50,711 nucleotides of DNA from Rickettsiales bacterium (GTDB taxonomy: Bacteria > Pseudomonadota > Alphaproteobacteria > Rs-D84), in assembly GCA_031260805.1 (NCBI GenBank), contig JAISKV010000009.1, positions 1-50,711 of the forward strand. Reading direction: 5' to 3'. Shown piece by piece: positions 1 to 8,712 of the stretch (positions within the stretch are counted from its first letter, which is position 1; every line of letters starts with the position of its first letter). The translations under genes and the position numbers were made by a program. Below the pieces are notes generated by a model. It searched no databases. It was not told the origin of the DNA and was given only the letters and a program-made list of their open reading frames with translations.

Positions 1-120
1 ACACTCTGTTTATTATAGCAGACAACGATAATTCTTAATTCTTATTTTTTAATTTTTAATTAAATCTGGTAAACCACCCCGTCGCTGCGCGCCACCCCTC
101 CAAGGGAGGGGAACTGGCCA
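1..120. repeat. Composite interspersed repeat, copy A
   Basis: Three blocks in order: a GACAAC block (ATTATAGCAGACAAC at 12-26), a heptamer array built on AATTCTT/AATTTTT (30-65), and a palindromic block (70-118) in which GGTGGTTTAC and CCCCTCC motifs appear in reverse orientation. Nearly the same arrangement recurs at 48231-48343, and variants recur at 28284-28400, 30457-30618 and 47797-47921. No reading frame worth calling lies in the first 185 bases. Confidence 0.85.
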
Positions 121-125
121 CTCTC

Positions 126-160
126 GCACCTTAAACCTCACACCTCACACCTTAAACCTT
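126..160. repeat. Heptamer array (TTAAACC/TCACACC words)
   Basis: About five 7-base words (TTAAACC, TCACACC, TCACACC, TTAAACC, TTAAAAA) lie between the palindromic block of composite repeat A and the gyrA terminator. Read on the minus strand this is the AGGTTTA/AGGTGTG family, the same family that flanks the palindromic block at 28286-28310 and 30458-30490. Confidence 0.8.
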
Positions 161-187
161 AAAAAACGCGGCGTCGCCGCGTTTTTT
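161..187 (-). terminator. Rho-independent terminator of gyrA
   Basis: A perfect GC-rich stem (ACGCGGC / GCCGCGT around a 2-base centre) is flanked by A6 and T6, so it would act in both directions. On the minus strand it overlaps the gyrA stop codon (186-188), leaving essentially no 3' untranslated region. Confidence 0.85.
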
Positions 188-2864
188 ACTCGTCTTCGCT
201 GGGTTCTTCCATTTCTATGCTTGTTGCGCTGATTACCCGTTCGTCTTCCGCCGTCTTGAACAGCGTGACACCTGCGGTTGCGCGCCCGGCGATTCTGATT
301 GATGCGACCGGCGTTCTGATAATTTTCCCGCCGTTCGTAACCATCATGACATCGCGGCCGTCGCCAACTGGGAAAGTTCCCGCGACCGCCGTATTTTTTC
401 CGCCCAGTTTGATTCCGGCAAAGCCCCCGCCGCCGCGGTGCGTTATACGATACTCGTACGCGCTGGTGCGCTTGCCGAACCCATTCTCGCTTACTGTCAG
501 TATGAACTGTTCCGCCGCTTCCAACTGGGCAAACCGTTCGTCTGTCAAGACCAGGTTCGTTGTTTCTTCATCCGCGTCCGCGCTGGCTTCTTCTTCCACG
601 CCGGTAAGCGCGCGGCGTTTCGCGCGGCTTTGTTTGATGTATGCGGCGCGTTCTTCGCTGGTTGCGGTTCCGTGATCCAGCATGGCCATGCTGATAATCC
701 TGTCATTTTCATCCAGCCGGATTCCGCGGATTCCATCAGACGCGCGGCCGGCAAACACGCGGATTTCCGGCACAGGGAATCGTATCACCCGGCCGTGCAG
801 CGTTGACAGCAGGACATCTTCGGATTCCATCGCCGGCAGCACTGATACCAGCGTGTCGCCGTCATCCAATTTCATCGCTATCTTGCCATTCGTGCGGATG
901 GACTCGAAATCATCCCACTTGTTGCGGCGCACATTTCCGGACGCGGTCGCGAACATCAGGTACCCGTCCTTGGTTTCCGGTTCCGGCAGAATCGCGGTTA
1001 TCGTTTCGCCGGCCGCCAATGGCAGCAAATTAATCAGCGGACGGCCCTTGGCTGCGGCCGCGCCCTCGGGCAGTTTATATGTTTTAAGGCGATAGCACAT
1101 GCCCAGAGAACTGAAAAACAGCAGCGGCGTATGCGTATTCGCGACGAACATCTGCACGACGAAATCGTCTTCCTTGGTCGTCATGGCATTGCGCCCCTTG
1201 CCGCCGCGCCGCTGCGCGCGGTAAGTATCCAGCGCGACCCGCTTGATGTATCCGGTATTGGAAATTGTAACGACCATGTCTTCGCGGGCGATTAAATCTT
1301 CCATATCCATATCCAGTTCGGAATCAGAGATTTCCGTCCGGCGGTCATGTCCAAAGTTTTCAATGATAAAGTTGGTTTCTTCCTTGATAATTTCAACTAT
1401 CCGTTCATGGCTGCCCAGGATTTCCAGCAAATTCTTGATAACCGCGCCCAATTCAACCAGATCGTTATGAATTTTCTCGCGTTCCAATCCTGTCAGTCTG
1501 TGCAGTTGCAGTTCCAAGATGGCTTTGGCTTGCTCCGCGCTCATATAAAACATTCCGGCTTCGTATGTGCAGTTCGGGTCTTCAATCAAATTGATATAGT
1601 TTTCTATATCCCCCGCGCGCCATCCGCGCGACACCAATGCGGTGCGCGCCGCCTCTGGATTTTCGGATTTTTTGATAAGTTCAATGACTTCGTCCAGATT
1701 GCCGACGGCGACCGACAGCCCCAGCAATGTATGCGCGCGGTTCCGCGCCTTGTTCAACTCAAAAATAGTCCGCCGGCGAATGACATCCGTTCTGAAATCA
1801 ATAAATGAATCCAGCACTTTTCGCACAGTGAACAACAGCGGGCGGCCGCGGTCCAACGCCATCATGTTGGACGCGAAACTGCTCTGCAATTCTGTGTATT
1901 GGAACAACTGGTTTAATACGACTTCCGGCACGGCGTCGCGTTTTAATTCAATAACAACGCGGACATCCTTGGCCGTTTCATCGCGGATTTCACCAATGCC
2001 TTCTATCCGTTTTTCTTTGGACAGTTCGGAAATTTTCGCAATCAGCGTCGCCTTGTTCACCTGGTATGGAATTTCATCAACGACGATAACCGCATGGTCT
2101 TTGGATTGCTCGAAATGAGTTTTGGAACGAATTATCATGCTGCCGCGGCCTGTGGTATGCGCGCGGAACGCCCCGCTGCGCCCCATGATGATTCCGCCGG
2201 TGGGAAAGTCCGGTCCGGGAATAAAATCAAACAACTGCTCGTCCGAAATTTCAGGATTATTAATGACAGCCAGCATGCTGCGGCATACTTCACGCAGATT
2301 GTACGGCGGCACATTAGTCGCCATTCCGACGGCGATGCCCTGGCCCCCATTAACCAGAAAGTTCGGGAATTTGACCGGCAGAACGCGCGGCTCGCGCAGG
2401 CTGTTGTCGTAATTGGGCTGCCAATCTATGGTATCCTTGTCAATGTCGTCCATCAGATACATGGCCAGTTTGGTCAATTTTGCCTCGGTATATCTGGCCG
2501 CGGCGGCTTTGTCCCCGTCCATTGATCCAAAGTTTCCCTGGCCGTTCACCAGGCATTCGCCCATGGAAAAGTCCTGGGCCAGGCGGACCATCGCCTCGTA
2601 TATTGAACTGTCCCCGTGCGGATGGTATTTACCCATGACTTCGCCGACAATTCGCGCCGACTTAATCGTGCTGCGCGTCGCAGGCGCCATGTCCCCCATG
2701 ACATACAGAATTCGTCTGTGCACAGGCTTGCACCCGTCGCGCGCATCCGGCAGGGCGCGTTCAACAATAACACTCATCGCATAGTTCAGAAACGATGTTT
2801 GCATTTCGGATTCAATCGCGGACTGCGGCACGGAAATCGGATTTATTTGATCATTTTCGTTCAT
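186..2864 (-). CDS. gyrA: DNA gyrase subunit A
   Basis: This is the breakage-reunion subunit of DNA gyrase, which with GyrB introduces negative supercoils. The 892-residue protein has the winged-helix/tower N-terminal domain with the catalytic tyrosine in AAAARYTE (Y125) and the HPHGDSSIYE quinolone-resistance region. The C-terminal beta-pinwheel carries the GyrA box QRRGGKG, which separates GyrA from ParC. In the quinolone region the residues equivalent to E. coli S83 and D87 are S86 and E90; Glu at the second site is usual in ParC and less so in GyrA. An acidic insert rich in E/A/D lies near residue 770, as in many alphaproteobacteria. The ATG at 2864 has an AAGGAA ribosome-binding site 8-9 bases upstream. 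The gene stands alone, divergent from rmuC. Confidence 0.97.
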   Translation of the reverse strand: MNENDQINPISVPQSAIESEMQTSFLNYAMSVIVERALPDARDGCKPVHRRILYVMGDMAPATRSTIKSARIVGEVMGKYHPHGDSSIYEAMVRLAQDFSMGECLVNGQGNFGSMDGDKAAAARYTEAKLTKLAMYLMDDIDKDTIDWQPNYDNSLREPRVLPVKFPNFLVNGGQGIAVGMATNVPPYNLREVCRSMLAVINNPEISDEQLFDFIPGPDFPTGGIIMGRSGAFRAHTTGRGSMIIRSKTHFEQSKDHAVIVVDEIPYQVNKATLIAKISELSKEKRIEGIGEIRDETAKDVRVVIELKRDAVPEVVLNQLFQYTELQSSFASNMMALDRGRPLLFTVRKVLDSFIDFRTDVIRRRTIFELNKARNRAHTLLGLSVAVGNLDEVIELIKKSENPEAARTALVSRGWRAGDIENYINLIEDPNCTYEAGMFYMSAEQAKAILELQLHRLTGLEREKIHNDLVELGAVIKNLLEILGSHERIVEIIKEETNFIIENFGHDRRTEISDSELDMDMEDLIAREDMVVTISNTGYIKRVALDTYRAQRRGGKGRNAMTTKEDDFVVQMFVANTHTPLLFFSSLGMCYRLKTYKLPEGAAAAKGRPLINLLPLAAGETITAILPEPETKDGYLMFATASGNVRRNKWDDFESIRTNGKIAMKLDDGDTLVSVLPAMESEDVLLSTLHGRVIRFPVPEIRVFAGRASDGIRGIRLDENDRIISMAMLDHGTATSEERAAYIKQSRAKRRALTGVEEEASADADEETTNLVLTDERFAQLEAAEQFILTVSENGFGKRTSAYEYRITHRGGGGFAGIKLGGKNTAVAGTFPVGDGRDVMMVTNGGKIIRTPVASIRIAGRATAGVTLFKTAEDERVISATSIEMEEPSEDE

Positions 2865-2891
2865 TATTTTTATTCCTTATATTGCCCGATA

Positions 2892-2921
2892 AACATAGCA
2901 AAAATCCGCATAATTGGTCAA
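2892..2921 (-). promoter_or_regulatory. Sigma-70 type promoter of gyrA
   Basis: On the minus strand TTGACC is followed by 18 bases and then TATGTT, about 30 bases before the gyrA start. The match is by eye and there is no transcript evidence. Confidence 0.5.
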
Positions 2922-2935
2922 GAAAAAAGCATTTC

Positions 2936-2963
2936 TTGCAAAGCCTTTTTTTTCAGGTAAAAT
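2936..2963 (+). promoter_or_regulatory. Sigma-70 type promoter of rmuC operon
   Basis: TTGCAA, a 16-base spacer and TAAAAT. The -10 box ends 9 bases before the rmuC ATG at 2973, so the transcript would have a leader of only a few bases and no room for a ribosome-binding site. Confidence 0.5.
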
Positions 2964-2972
2964 GAGAACGAA

Positions 2973-4058
2973 ATGGAAATAATTTTTATAATTTTGGGCA
3001 TTGTAATCGGGTTTGTCATCGGGTGGCTGGCACGGCCCCAGAATAAACTCGGCGACCAGTTGCGCGCCGCAATGGACGCCCAGCAAAAGATGATGATGGA
3101 CAAGTTCAAGTCCATATCGTTTGATGTTGTGGAAAAGCAGCGCGATGCTATGGTTGGAACCCAGAAATTGGTGGTCGGGCCGGTCGCCGAAGAAATGAAG
3201 AAATTGCAGGCTTCGTTTGATGACAAGATTAAAGAAATCGTCGCGTCGCGCGCGCAGATTCTGGCGGCCAGCACTAACCTGAACGCCAGCGCGGAAAACC
3301 TGGCCAACGCGCTGAAAAACAAAAAGCAGCAGGGCTGTTGGGGCGAACTGCAACTGGAAGTAATTTTTGACATGCTAGGCTTTGTTGAAGGGCGCGAGTA
3401 TTCGCGCGAAGAAAACACCAAGACTGCGGACGGCAATATTCGCCCGGATTATATCCTGAATCTGCCGAACGACCGTCGCGTGATTATTGACAGCAAGGTG
3501 TCGCTGGCCAGTTATATAAACTATGTGAATGCGGCGGACGAATCGGAAAAGCAAAAGTTCCTGAACGAATTTATCGCCGCGACGGAAAATCATATCAAAA
3601 CTCTGGGCAGCCGCGATTATCAAAAGCGCGTAAAGGATTCCAAACTGGATTATGTGTTTATGTTCATGCCGCTGGAATCCGCCTATTTCGCCGCATTGAG
3701 CGGGCGCAAGGACCTGTACCAACTGGCGTTCGAGAATAATGTCGCGATTATAACGCCGTCGCTGCTGCTGCCGATGATGCGGACGATTGACACCTTGCTG
3801 AAAATGGACAAGCAGAATAAAAATATTGAGAAAGCGGTCGGCGAACTGGAAGGGATTTATAACCAATTCGCAACATTCACGAAAACTTATGCGGAAATCT
3901 CAACAAAAATTGAGACCGCTGAAAAGGCGATAAAAAATGTCCGCGACGAATATGTTCATTCGACCGAGCAACTGGGCCGCGGCGTTAAAAAATTGGAAAA
4001 TGCAAAACACATCGGCGGCATCCAGCCATCCAAGCAAATGGCGGTGTCCGATGAATAA
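2973..4058 (+). CDS. rmuC: DNA recombination protein RmuC
   Basis: RmuC proteins are membrane-anchored predicted nucleases that limit inversions and rearrangements at repeats. The 361-residue protein has an N-terminal membrane helix (residues about 3-18), a coiled-coil stretch (about 25-120) and the RmuC nuclease-like domain (about 120-330). This includes GCWGELQLE, the IRPDYILNLP and VIIDSKVSL motifs (the D and D-x-K of a PD-(D/E)XK fold) and FMFMPLESAYFAAL. The C-terminal part returns to a coiled coil. The start ATG has no convincing ribosome-binding site and lies just downstream of a -10 box. The end overlaps def by 8 bases. In a genome this full of inverted repeats an RmuC is a fitting neighbour, but that is inference. 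Confidence 0.93.
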   Translation: MEIIFIILGIVIGFVIGWLARPQNKLGDQLRAAMDAQQKMMMDKFKSISFDVVEKQRDAMVGTQKLVVGPVAEEMKKLQASFDDKIKEIVASRAQILAASTNLNASAENLANALKNKKQQGCWGELQLEVIFDMLGFVEGREYSREENTKTADGNIRPDYILNLPNDRRVIIDSKVSLASYINYVNAADESEKQKFLNEFIAATENHIKTLGSRDYQKRVKDSKLDYVFMFMPLESAYFAALSGRKDLYQLAFENNVAIITPSLLLPMMRTIDTLLKMDKQNKNIEKAVGELEGIYNQFATFTKTYAEISTKIETAEKAIKNVRDEYVHSTEQLGRGVKKLENAKHIGGIQPSKQMAVSDE

Positions 4059-4554
4059 CCTGCAAATGCGGCTTGTCGGAGACTTGTCCCTGCGCGAAAC
4101 AGCGGCGCCAGTGGCAGATATCGCAGCGATTTCCGACGCCATGAATGACATGGTGAATATGATGAATGACCAGCGCGGTGTTGGACTGGCCGCGCCCCAG
4201 GTCGGGATTTTGCAGCGATTCTTGGTCATGCAGGATCCGGACACGCATGAAGTCTATAAAATCATCAACCCGAAAATAATCTCGTTTTCGGACAAGACCT
4301 GCAAAATGGAAGAAGGCTGTCTGTCGGTCGTTGATTCTGACGGCATTCCGATATTCGCCGATGTAGTGCGGCCCGACGGTGTTGTTATGGAATGGACGGA
4401 TGAAAACGGCGCAGCGCATTCGGCGAAGTTCATAAAAACTATGGCGCGAATCGTACAGCATGAATACGATCACTTGGACGGGAAATTATTTATTGACTAT
4501 CTGTCGCCGATAAAACGCGAACAGGTTATGAGAAAGGTAAAGAAAAGAAAGTGA
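4051..4554 (+). CDS. def: Peptide deformylase
   Basis: Removes the N-formyl group from nascent proteins. It is 167 residues when started at the ATG at 4051 (MNNLQMRLVGDLSLRE). An upstream in-frame ATG at 3937 would add a tail that only reads through rmuC, so it is rejected. All three deformylase motifs are present: GVGLAAPQVG (motif 1), EEGCLSV with the metal-ligand Cys (motif 2), and QHEYDHLDG with the HExxH-type metal and catalytic residues (motif 3). The start overlaps rmuC by 8 bases, so the genes are probably translationally coupled. fmt follows after a 105-base gap filled with an inverted hexamer repeat. The pairing with fmt is the classic one, because Fmt adds the formyl group that Def removes. 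Confidence 0.96.
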   Translation: MNNLQMRLVGDLSLRETAAPVADIAAISDAMNDMVNMMNDQRGVGLAAPQVGILQRFLVMQDPDTHEVYKIINPKIISFSDKTCKMEEGCLSVVDSDGIPIFADVVRPDGVVMEWTDENGAAHSAKFIKTMARIVQHEYDHLDGKLFIDYLSPIKREQVMRKVKKRK

Positions 4555-4652
4555 AGTTGTGGGTGAAAGTGTAGGTGAAGGTGAGGGTGTAGGTGTAAAT
4601 GCGTTTGTTGCGCTCACCTTCACTTACACCTACACCTTCACTAAAAAACGGA
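4551..4652. repeat. Inverted hexamer-array hairpin between def and fmt
   Basis: Left arm: GTGAAG/GTGTAG/GTGAGG-type hexamers (4551-4600). Right arm: the reverse-complement words CACCTT/CACTTA/CACCTA (4614-4641). The loop is AT-rich with a short GTTGCGCTC segment. The array begins inside the def stop codon and ends just before the fmt ribosome-binding site (CGGAG). The same hexamer family brackets 21320-21764 and 42837-43013, and stands alone at 45235-45262. Confidence 0.85.
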
Positions 4653-4659
4653 GTTTTTT

Positions 4660-5505
4660 GTGAAACTAATCCTGATGGGGACGCCGGAATTCGTCGTTCC
4701 GATTTTTGATAAAATCGCAGACCAGCATGAAATCGCCGCAGTCTTTACACGCGCGCCGAAACCTGCGGGGCGCAAACGGGAACTGACCAGATCGCCGGTG
4801 CACGAATGGGCGGAATCCAAGGGCGTCCCCGTTTATACCAAGATTTCAGAATGCAGGGCGCGGGATTCTATTGATTGCGTTGTCGTCATTGCGTACGGCG
4901 TGATAATTCCAGACGATTTATTGGCGCAATTCCGGTTTATAAATATTCATCCCAGCGATCTGCCAAAGTACCGCGGACCTTCGCCGATTGCGACCGCGAT
5001 TTATAACGGGGACGCGGAATCGGCGGTATGCCTGATGCAGGTCGCGCATGCCGTTGACGCGGGTGCCGTCATGATGCGGCGAAAATTCGTTATCAATGAA
5101 AATGAAACAGCAGCGGATATTGAAAACAAAGTATCTGCTATCGCCCCTGACATGATATTAGAATATCTGGATGCGCCGGATAAGTTTCCATCCACGCCGC
5201 AGGCTGGGGAACCTACATTCACGCGCAAATTCACAGGGGACGATGAAATTATTGACTGGACGCGCAGCGCGCCGGAAATCCATAACCAGATCCGCGCGAT
5301 TGGCGGCCGAACCAAGATTAATGGGATTGATGCCAAAATTTTGGAAACGCAGGTGGCGAATAACGAATTGAAAATAATCAAGTTGCAGCCGGCCGGAAAA
5401 AAGCCTATGGATTGGAAATCGTTTACCAACGGACTGCATTCTGATAATTCCCCTTCGCTTGGCGAAGGGGTGGGCATCACGCCGAAGCGAAGCGTAGGCG
5501 GATGA
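4660..5505 (+). CDS. fmt: Methionyl-tRNA formyltransferase
   Basis: Transfers a formyl group from 10-formyl-THF to Met-tRNA(fMet). It is 281 residues, shorter than the usual 305-320. The GTG start at 4660 is preceded by CGGAG. The N-terminal Rossmann domain opens with LILMGTPEFVVP. The formyl-THF site has INIHPSDLPKYRGPSP (catalytic Asn and His in the NxH pattern, and the SLLP-like loop as SDLP), and a later Asp lies in HAVDAGAVM. The C-terminal OB-fold domain seems cut short: after KKPMDWKSFTNGL the last 20 or so residues are encoded by a palindromic repeat (5449-5501) and look like noise rather than conserved protein. The stop overlaps the truA start as ATGA. Confidence 0.95.
   Translation: MKLILMGTPEFVVPIFDKIADQHEIAAVFTRAPKPAGRKRELTRSPVHEWAESKGVPVYTKISECRARDSIDCVVVIAYGVIIPDDLLAQFRFINIHPSDLPKYRGPSPIATAIYNGDAESAVCLMQVAHAVDAGAVMMRRKFVINENETAADIENKVSAIAPDMILEYLDAPDKFPSTPQAGEPTFTRKFTGDDEIIDWTRSAPEIHNQIRAIGGRTKINGIDAKILETQVANNELKIIKLQPAGKKPMDWKSFTNGLHSDNSPSLGEGVGITPKRSVGG
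5449..5501. repeat. Palindromic repeat forming the 3' end of fmt
   Basis: A perfect inverted repeat CCCCTTCGC / GCGAAGGGG (5450-5470) is followed by a second GAAGCG/CGC-rich part. The design resembles the CCCCTCC palindromic block of the composite repeats (stem, GTGG, second stem). It is read in frame as the fmt C-terminal tail and runs up to the truA start codon. Confidence 0.7.
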
Positions 5506-6257
5506 CGCGGTATAAACTGACTCTTGAATACGATGGAACGAACACGGTCGGCTGGCAGATTCAGAACGGCCATGGCAGCGATAAATACCTAAGCATCCAG
5601 CAATTGCTGACCGACGCGGTTTTCCGGTTCTGCGGCCAACAGGTTGCCGTTGTCGCGGCCGGCCGCACGGATGCGGGCGTGCACGCGCTGGGCATGGCCG
5701 CGCATTTTGACTTGACGGGCGATGCGCGGCATGCAGACACCGTTAAAAACGCGCTTAATTTCTGGCTGCAAGATGCCGGCGCGCCGGTGGCGGTATTGGG
5801 CGCTGAAATCGTGCCAGATGATTGGCATGCGCGATTTTCATGCGTGCGGCGCAATTACCGTTATGTTATTGTGAATCGCGGCGCGCCGACGGTCTTGGAT
5901 AAAAATCGGGCTTGGTGGGTGCCGCGGCCGCTGGATGTCGCGGCAATGCAGGCAGCGGCGGCACAGTTAATCGGCAAACACGATTTCACCAGTTTCCGTG
6001 CGAGTGAGTGTCAGGCGCGCAGTCCGGTGAAAACGCTGGATGAATTAAGAATTAAAAAAGAAGAATTAAGAATTATTATAGAAGTGTCTGCGAAATCGTT
6101 TTTGCATCACCAAGTGCGGAATATGGTGGGCACGCTGGTCGCAATCGGTCTGGGCAGGCCTTATTCAATCCCAGAAATTCTGGCGGCGCACAGCCGCAGC
6201 GCAGCCGGCCCAAACGCCCCCGCGCACGGATTGTATTTTACCAGCGCAGAATATTAA
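5502..6257 (+). CDS. truA: tRNA pseudouridine(38-40) synthase TruA
   Basis: Converts U38-U40 of the tRNA anticodon arm to pseudouridine. It is 251 residues, a normal length. The catalytic Asp lies in AAGRTDAGVHA (about residue 57). RNYRYVIVN, TSFRASECQARSPVKTL and the C-terminal FLHHQVRNMVGTLVAIG motif are all typical. Between SPVKTLDELRI and the next strand, 12-14 residues rich in E, L, R, I and K are encoded by a GAATTAA heptamer array (6041-6080), apparently tolerated at a beta-hairpin. The ATG overlaps the fmt stop, so rmuC-def-fmt-truA reads as one operon. No clear terminator follows; the 169-base gap to the next gene holds a palindromic repeat. Confidence 0.95.
   Translation: MTRYKLTLEYDGTNTVGWQIQNGHGSDKYLSIQQLLTDAVFRFCGQQVAVVAAGRTDAGVHALGMAAHFDLTGDARHADTVKNALNFWLQDAGAPVAVLGAEIVPDDWHARFSCVRRNYRYVIVNRGAPTVLDKNRAWWVPRPLDVAAMQAAAAQLIGKHDFTSFRASECQARSPVKTLDELRIKKEELRIIIEVSAKSFLHHQVRNMVGTLVAIGLGRPYSIPEILAAHSRSAAGPNAPAHGLYFTSAEY
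6041..6080. repeat. Heptamer array inside truA
   Basis: Words GAATTAA, GAATTAA, AAAAGAA, GAATTAA, GAATTAT read in frame as part of TruA residues about 180-193. This is the same word family as the intergenic arrays at 39694-39731 and 48255-48292. Confidence 0.85.
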
Positions 6258-6318
6258 ATCTCTCTGATATCGCAGATCACCACTACCCCGTCCTCCTCCT
6301 CACACTGAACCTATCACA

Positions 6319-6400
6319 CCATCGTCACCCCGGGCCACGACTCGGGGTCCACTGTTCAATGGATTCCGGGTTTCGCTTCGCTCCCCCGGAATGACGATGG
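6319..6400. repeat. CATCGTCA-type inverted repeat
   Basis: Outer arms CCATCGTCA and TGACGATGG enclose two inner stems (CCCCGGGCC / GGGGTCC and GGATTCCGGG / CCCCCGGAA). The same family is at 30640-30721, 42919-42952 and 47588-47660, and such elements are common between genes in alphaproteobacteria. It lies between the convergent truA and the 6427 gene and may also end transcripts, although no T-run is attached. Confidence 0.8.
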
Positions 6401-6426
6401 GGTGGGGACTGGCATCCAACTACCAA

Positions 6427-8664
6427 CTAACTTGTCGGGCATGAAACGCCGTTCGTCAATATTCCGTTATTTGTGCATTCACAATAATTGATTGGCGATG
6501 CCTTGGTTGATGCGGTGCCCAGATTGTACTTGGCAGTAATCAAAAATGAAGAGTTCGCATACGCACTGCAAAATCCTGTGCTGGTTATGCATTGTCCGCC
6601 GTAATAGACATAGCCCGCATCGCACATGCACTGGCTGTTCGCATAGACGCGCGTATTCGCCGCTGTTCCGGTGGTTGGGACATTTACTGCATTCAGGCTG
6701 CCCGCTGTCGCTGTTCCTGTGGCTGCGGTTCCGATATACTCTGAATTATCCGGGCACAACAGCGACTGATAGAATATATTGGAAATATTTTCCAGGCATG
6801 TTTTTTCAGGTGTTGTTCCGGTCGTCGGGCATCCTGTTGCGGTCGCATCATCTGCAAACACGGCATACGCGCAGGTCAGCGCGACGCTGCGGCATGCGCC
6901 GGTCATAATATTTTTGATATAGGTCTGGTTCGCTGATGTCGTCCATCCGTTTATCTGCGATACCTGCTGGTTATAGCATGCCGCGATATCGGTCATGCAG
7001 TTCGCGGCGTATTCAGCGATGATTGTTTCCTGGGCGGCCTTGATATTCACCATCGCGCGCTGGACATAGTTCACGACGACTTCATTGTAAGGGTTGTATT
7101 TTTTCTTGCCGACATCCCCGGTATAGGCAACCTGGCGACAGTGATCCAGCACCGGCCGGCACAGCCCGGAATTCACATCCTCGCTGACGCCCATTTTCGT
7201 CATCAGATATTTCATTATGCAGCGCCCGTCATTTTGATTCGTCGTTGTGCAGTATATCGTGGTCAGTTGCGCGGACATCGCTGTGTTTTTCAGATATTCG
7301 CCCGTGATTCCGGCATTGTTATAGGTTGAACCGATAAAAGCCTTGATATCCGTGATTTTCTGCCCCAGAACGACGACGCCATTTTCGTTGATGTATTTTT
7401 TCGTCGGATCCAGGCACTTGTAATAGTTGTCGCCGCACACCATGTCGTCGGTCATGCAAGTGTTCAGCGCGGATATGCATTCCTTGGTATCATATTCGGT
7501 CTGGCTTTCCAGCACGGACAGCCGCGCTTTTTGCAGCATGTTCGTCGCGCTGCGCACATTGGTTTTCAACTGGGTGTTTAACTTTTCCAGGCCGTTTTCG
7601 TAAGTAGTGCAATCCTTGTCAATTTCCATGTCATACCGGCCGGATACCTGGTTTGTCGTCGCGCCGGCCGCCTTGCATTGCTTTAACACCGTTTCGCACT
7701 GCTTTTTCGCCGCGCTGTAAAGCGCGGTTCCGCGCAGGTTGGTAAAAGAAAATCCGCTGTCCAGCGCGCCGACATTAAACATGTCCAGCCCGGATGCGTC
7801 GGTAAAGTCCAGATCGGACCAGTCATAACTGCTGCTAGATCCTGACGAAGCGGTGGTTGTGAATGTTCCCGGTTCTTCAATCAATTTTTCCAGATTCGCC
7901 AGCAGCCGTTTGTTCTGGGTGGTGTCTTTGACCTTGGACATTTCGGTCTCGGCCTCGGTCGCGCTCATAATCGCGCGGATTTCGGTCGCGGACAGTCCGA
8001 CATAGCGAATACGCTGGGCGACCTGGTTCAACTGGTCGTTCGCTTCCTTGACCGCCTTTTCTACCTTGGTATACTGGGACAAGCGGTTAGAGCACACGCA
8101 CCGCTTTTGATTCGCGTCAATAACATTGCAGAATTGGTCCATGCAGTCCACATACTGCGTGACGCAGGCGTCGGTCGCGTCCTTGGACGCCTTCATGTCT
8201 TCAATCGTGATTGTCGGGACGGCCTTGGTCGCGCGCGCAGTTACCAATCGCGCCTGTTCAACATTTGATCCGGTCATCTGGCCGCTGTCGCCGACAATCG
8301 CGCGGCCGCCGAATTCTGCGACCGTCGGACGCAACGAAACGCCGGCCCGGCGCACAGCGCCTGAATTGGAAACGGAAAGTTCGGAATCATCGCGGCCGGT
8401 GCGCGCAGCGGCTGCCGCGATCCGCGCGGATTCGCCGTTGACCGCGCCCGCTCGCGATACTGTCGTGGCCGTTTCCGCCGCGCGCACAGTGTCGGAATTG
8501 GATACCGTTCGCCCGACAACCGTGGTGCGCGCCGCAGATTGGTTCTGATTTTGTTGTACTGGCGCGACTGGCGTCAGGTTCAGGCTGCGGCTGGGCTTTA
8601 CCTCTTCCGCAAAAACTGTTGAAAAAGAAAAAATAATAAAGAATACAGAATAAAGTTTTCTCAC
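6427..8664 (-). CDS. Large cysteine-rich exported protein
   Basis: Not assignable to a named family. It has 745 residues and an N-terminal signal peptide (MRKLYSVFFIIFSFSTVFA, cut before EEV). A low-complexity Ala/Arg/Val/Ser region follows (about 30-140). After that comes a long part with some 30 cysteines in pairs, such as CVTQYVDCMDQFC, KRCVC, CETVLKQC, CISALNTC, CRPVLDHC and CMTDIAAC. Helical heptad-like stretches connect these. The end resembles EGF-like modules (CMCDAGYVYYGGQC, NYCECTNN). Even pairing suggests disulphides formed in the periplasm or at the surface. The start is GTG; a TAAAAT -10-like box ends 6 bases upstream, suggesting a leaderless transcript. The protein at 28459-30429 has the same style. 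A surface or T4SS-linked structural role is only a guess. Confidence 0.75.
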   Translation of the reverse strand: MRKLYSVFFIIFSFSTVFAEEVKPSRSLNLTPVAPVQQNQNQSAARTTVVGRTVSNSDTVRAAETATTVSRAGAVNGESARIAAAAARTGRDDSELSVSNSGAVRRAGVSLRPTVAEFGGRAIVGDSGQMTGSNVEQARLVTARATKAVPTITIEDMKASKDATDACVTQYVDCMDQFCNVIDANQKRCVCSNRLSQYTKVEKAVKEANDQLNQVAQRIRYVGLSATEIRAIMSATEAETEMSKVKDTTQNKRLLANLEKLIEEPGTFTTTASSGSSSSYDWSDLDFTDASGLDMFNVGALDSGFSFTNLRGTALYSAAKKQCETVLKQCKAAGATTNQVSGRYDMEIDKDCTTYENGLEKLNTQLKTNVRSATNMLQKARLSVLESQTEYDTKECISALNTCMTDDMVCGDNYYKCLDPTKKYINENGVVVLGQKITDIKAFIGSTYNNAGITGEYLKNTAMSAQLTTIYCTTTNQNDGRCIMKYLMTKMGVSEDVNSGLCRPVLDHCRQVAYTGDVGKKKYNPYNEVVVNYVQRAMVNIKAAQETIIAEYAANCMTDIAACYNQQVSQINGWTTSANQTYIKNIMTGACRSVALTCAYAVFADDATATGCPTTGTTPEKTCLENISNIFYQSLLCPDNSEYIGTAATGTATAGSLNAVNVPTTGTAANTRVYANSQCMCDAGYVYYGGQCITSTGFCSAYANSSFLITAKYNLGTASTKASPINYCECTNNGILTNGVSCPTS

Positions 8665-8712
8665 AGAGTTATTTTATCAGAAATGTGAGAAAACGAATAG
8701 TGAAAAATAGTT

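Noticed and set aside
217-1095. Several plus-strand frames over gyrA
   Set aside because: Antisense shadows of a long GC-rich essential gene; no start signals or family similarity.
186-2864. ParC as an alternative identity for the gyrase A gene, because of Glu at the second quinolone position
   Set aside because: The GyrA box QRRGGKG and the full pinwheel domain are present, which ParC lacks in this form.
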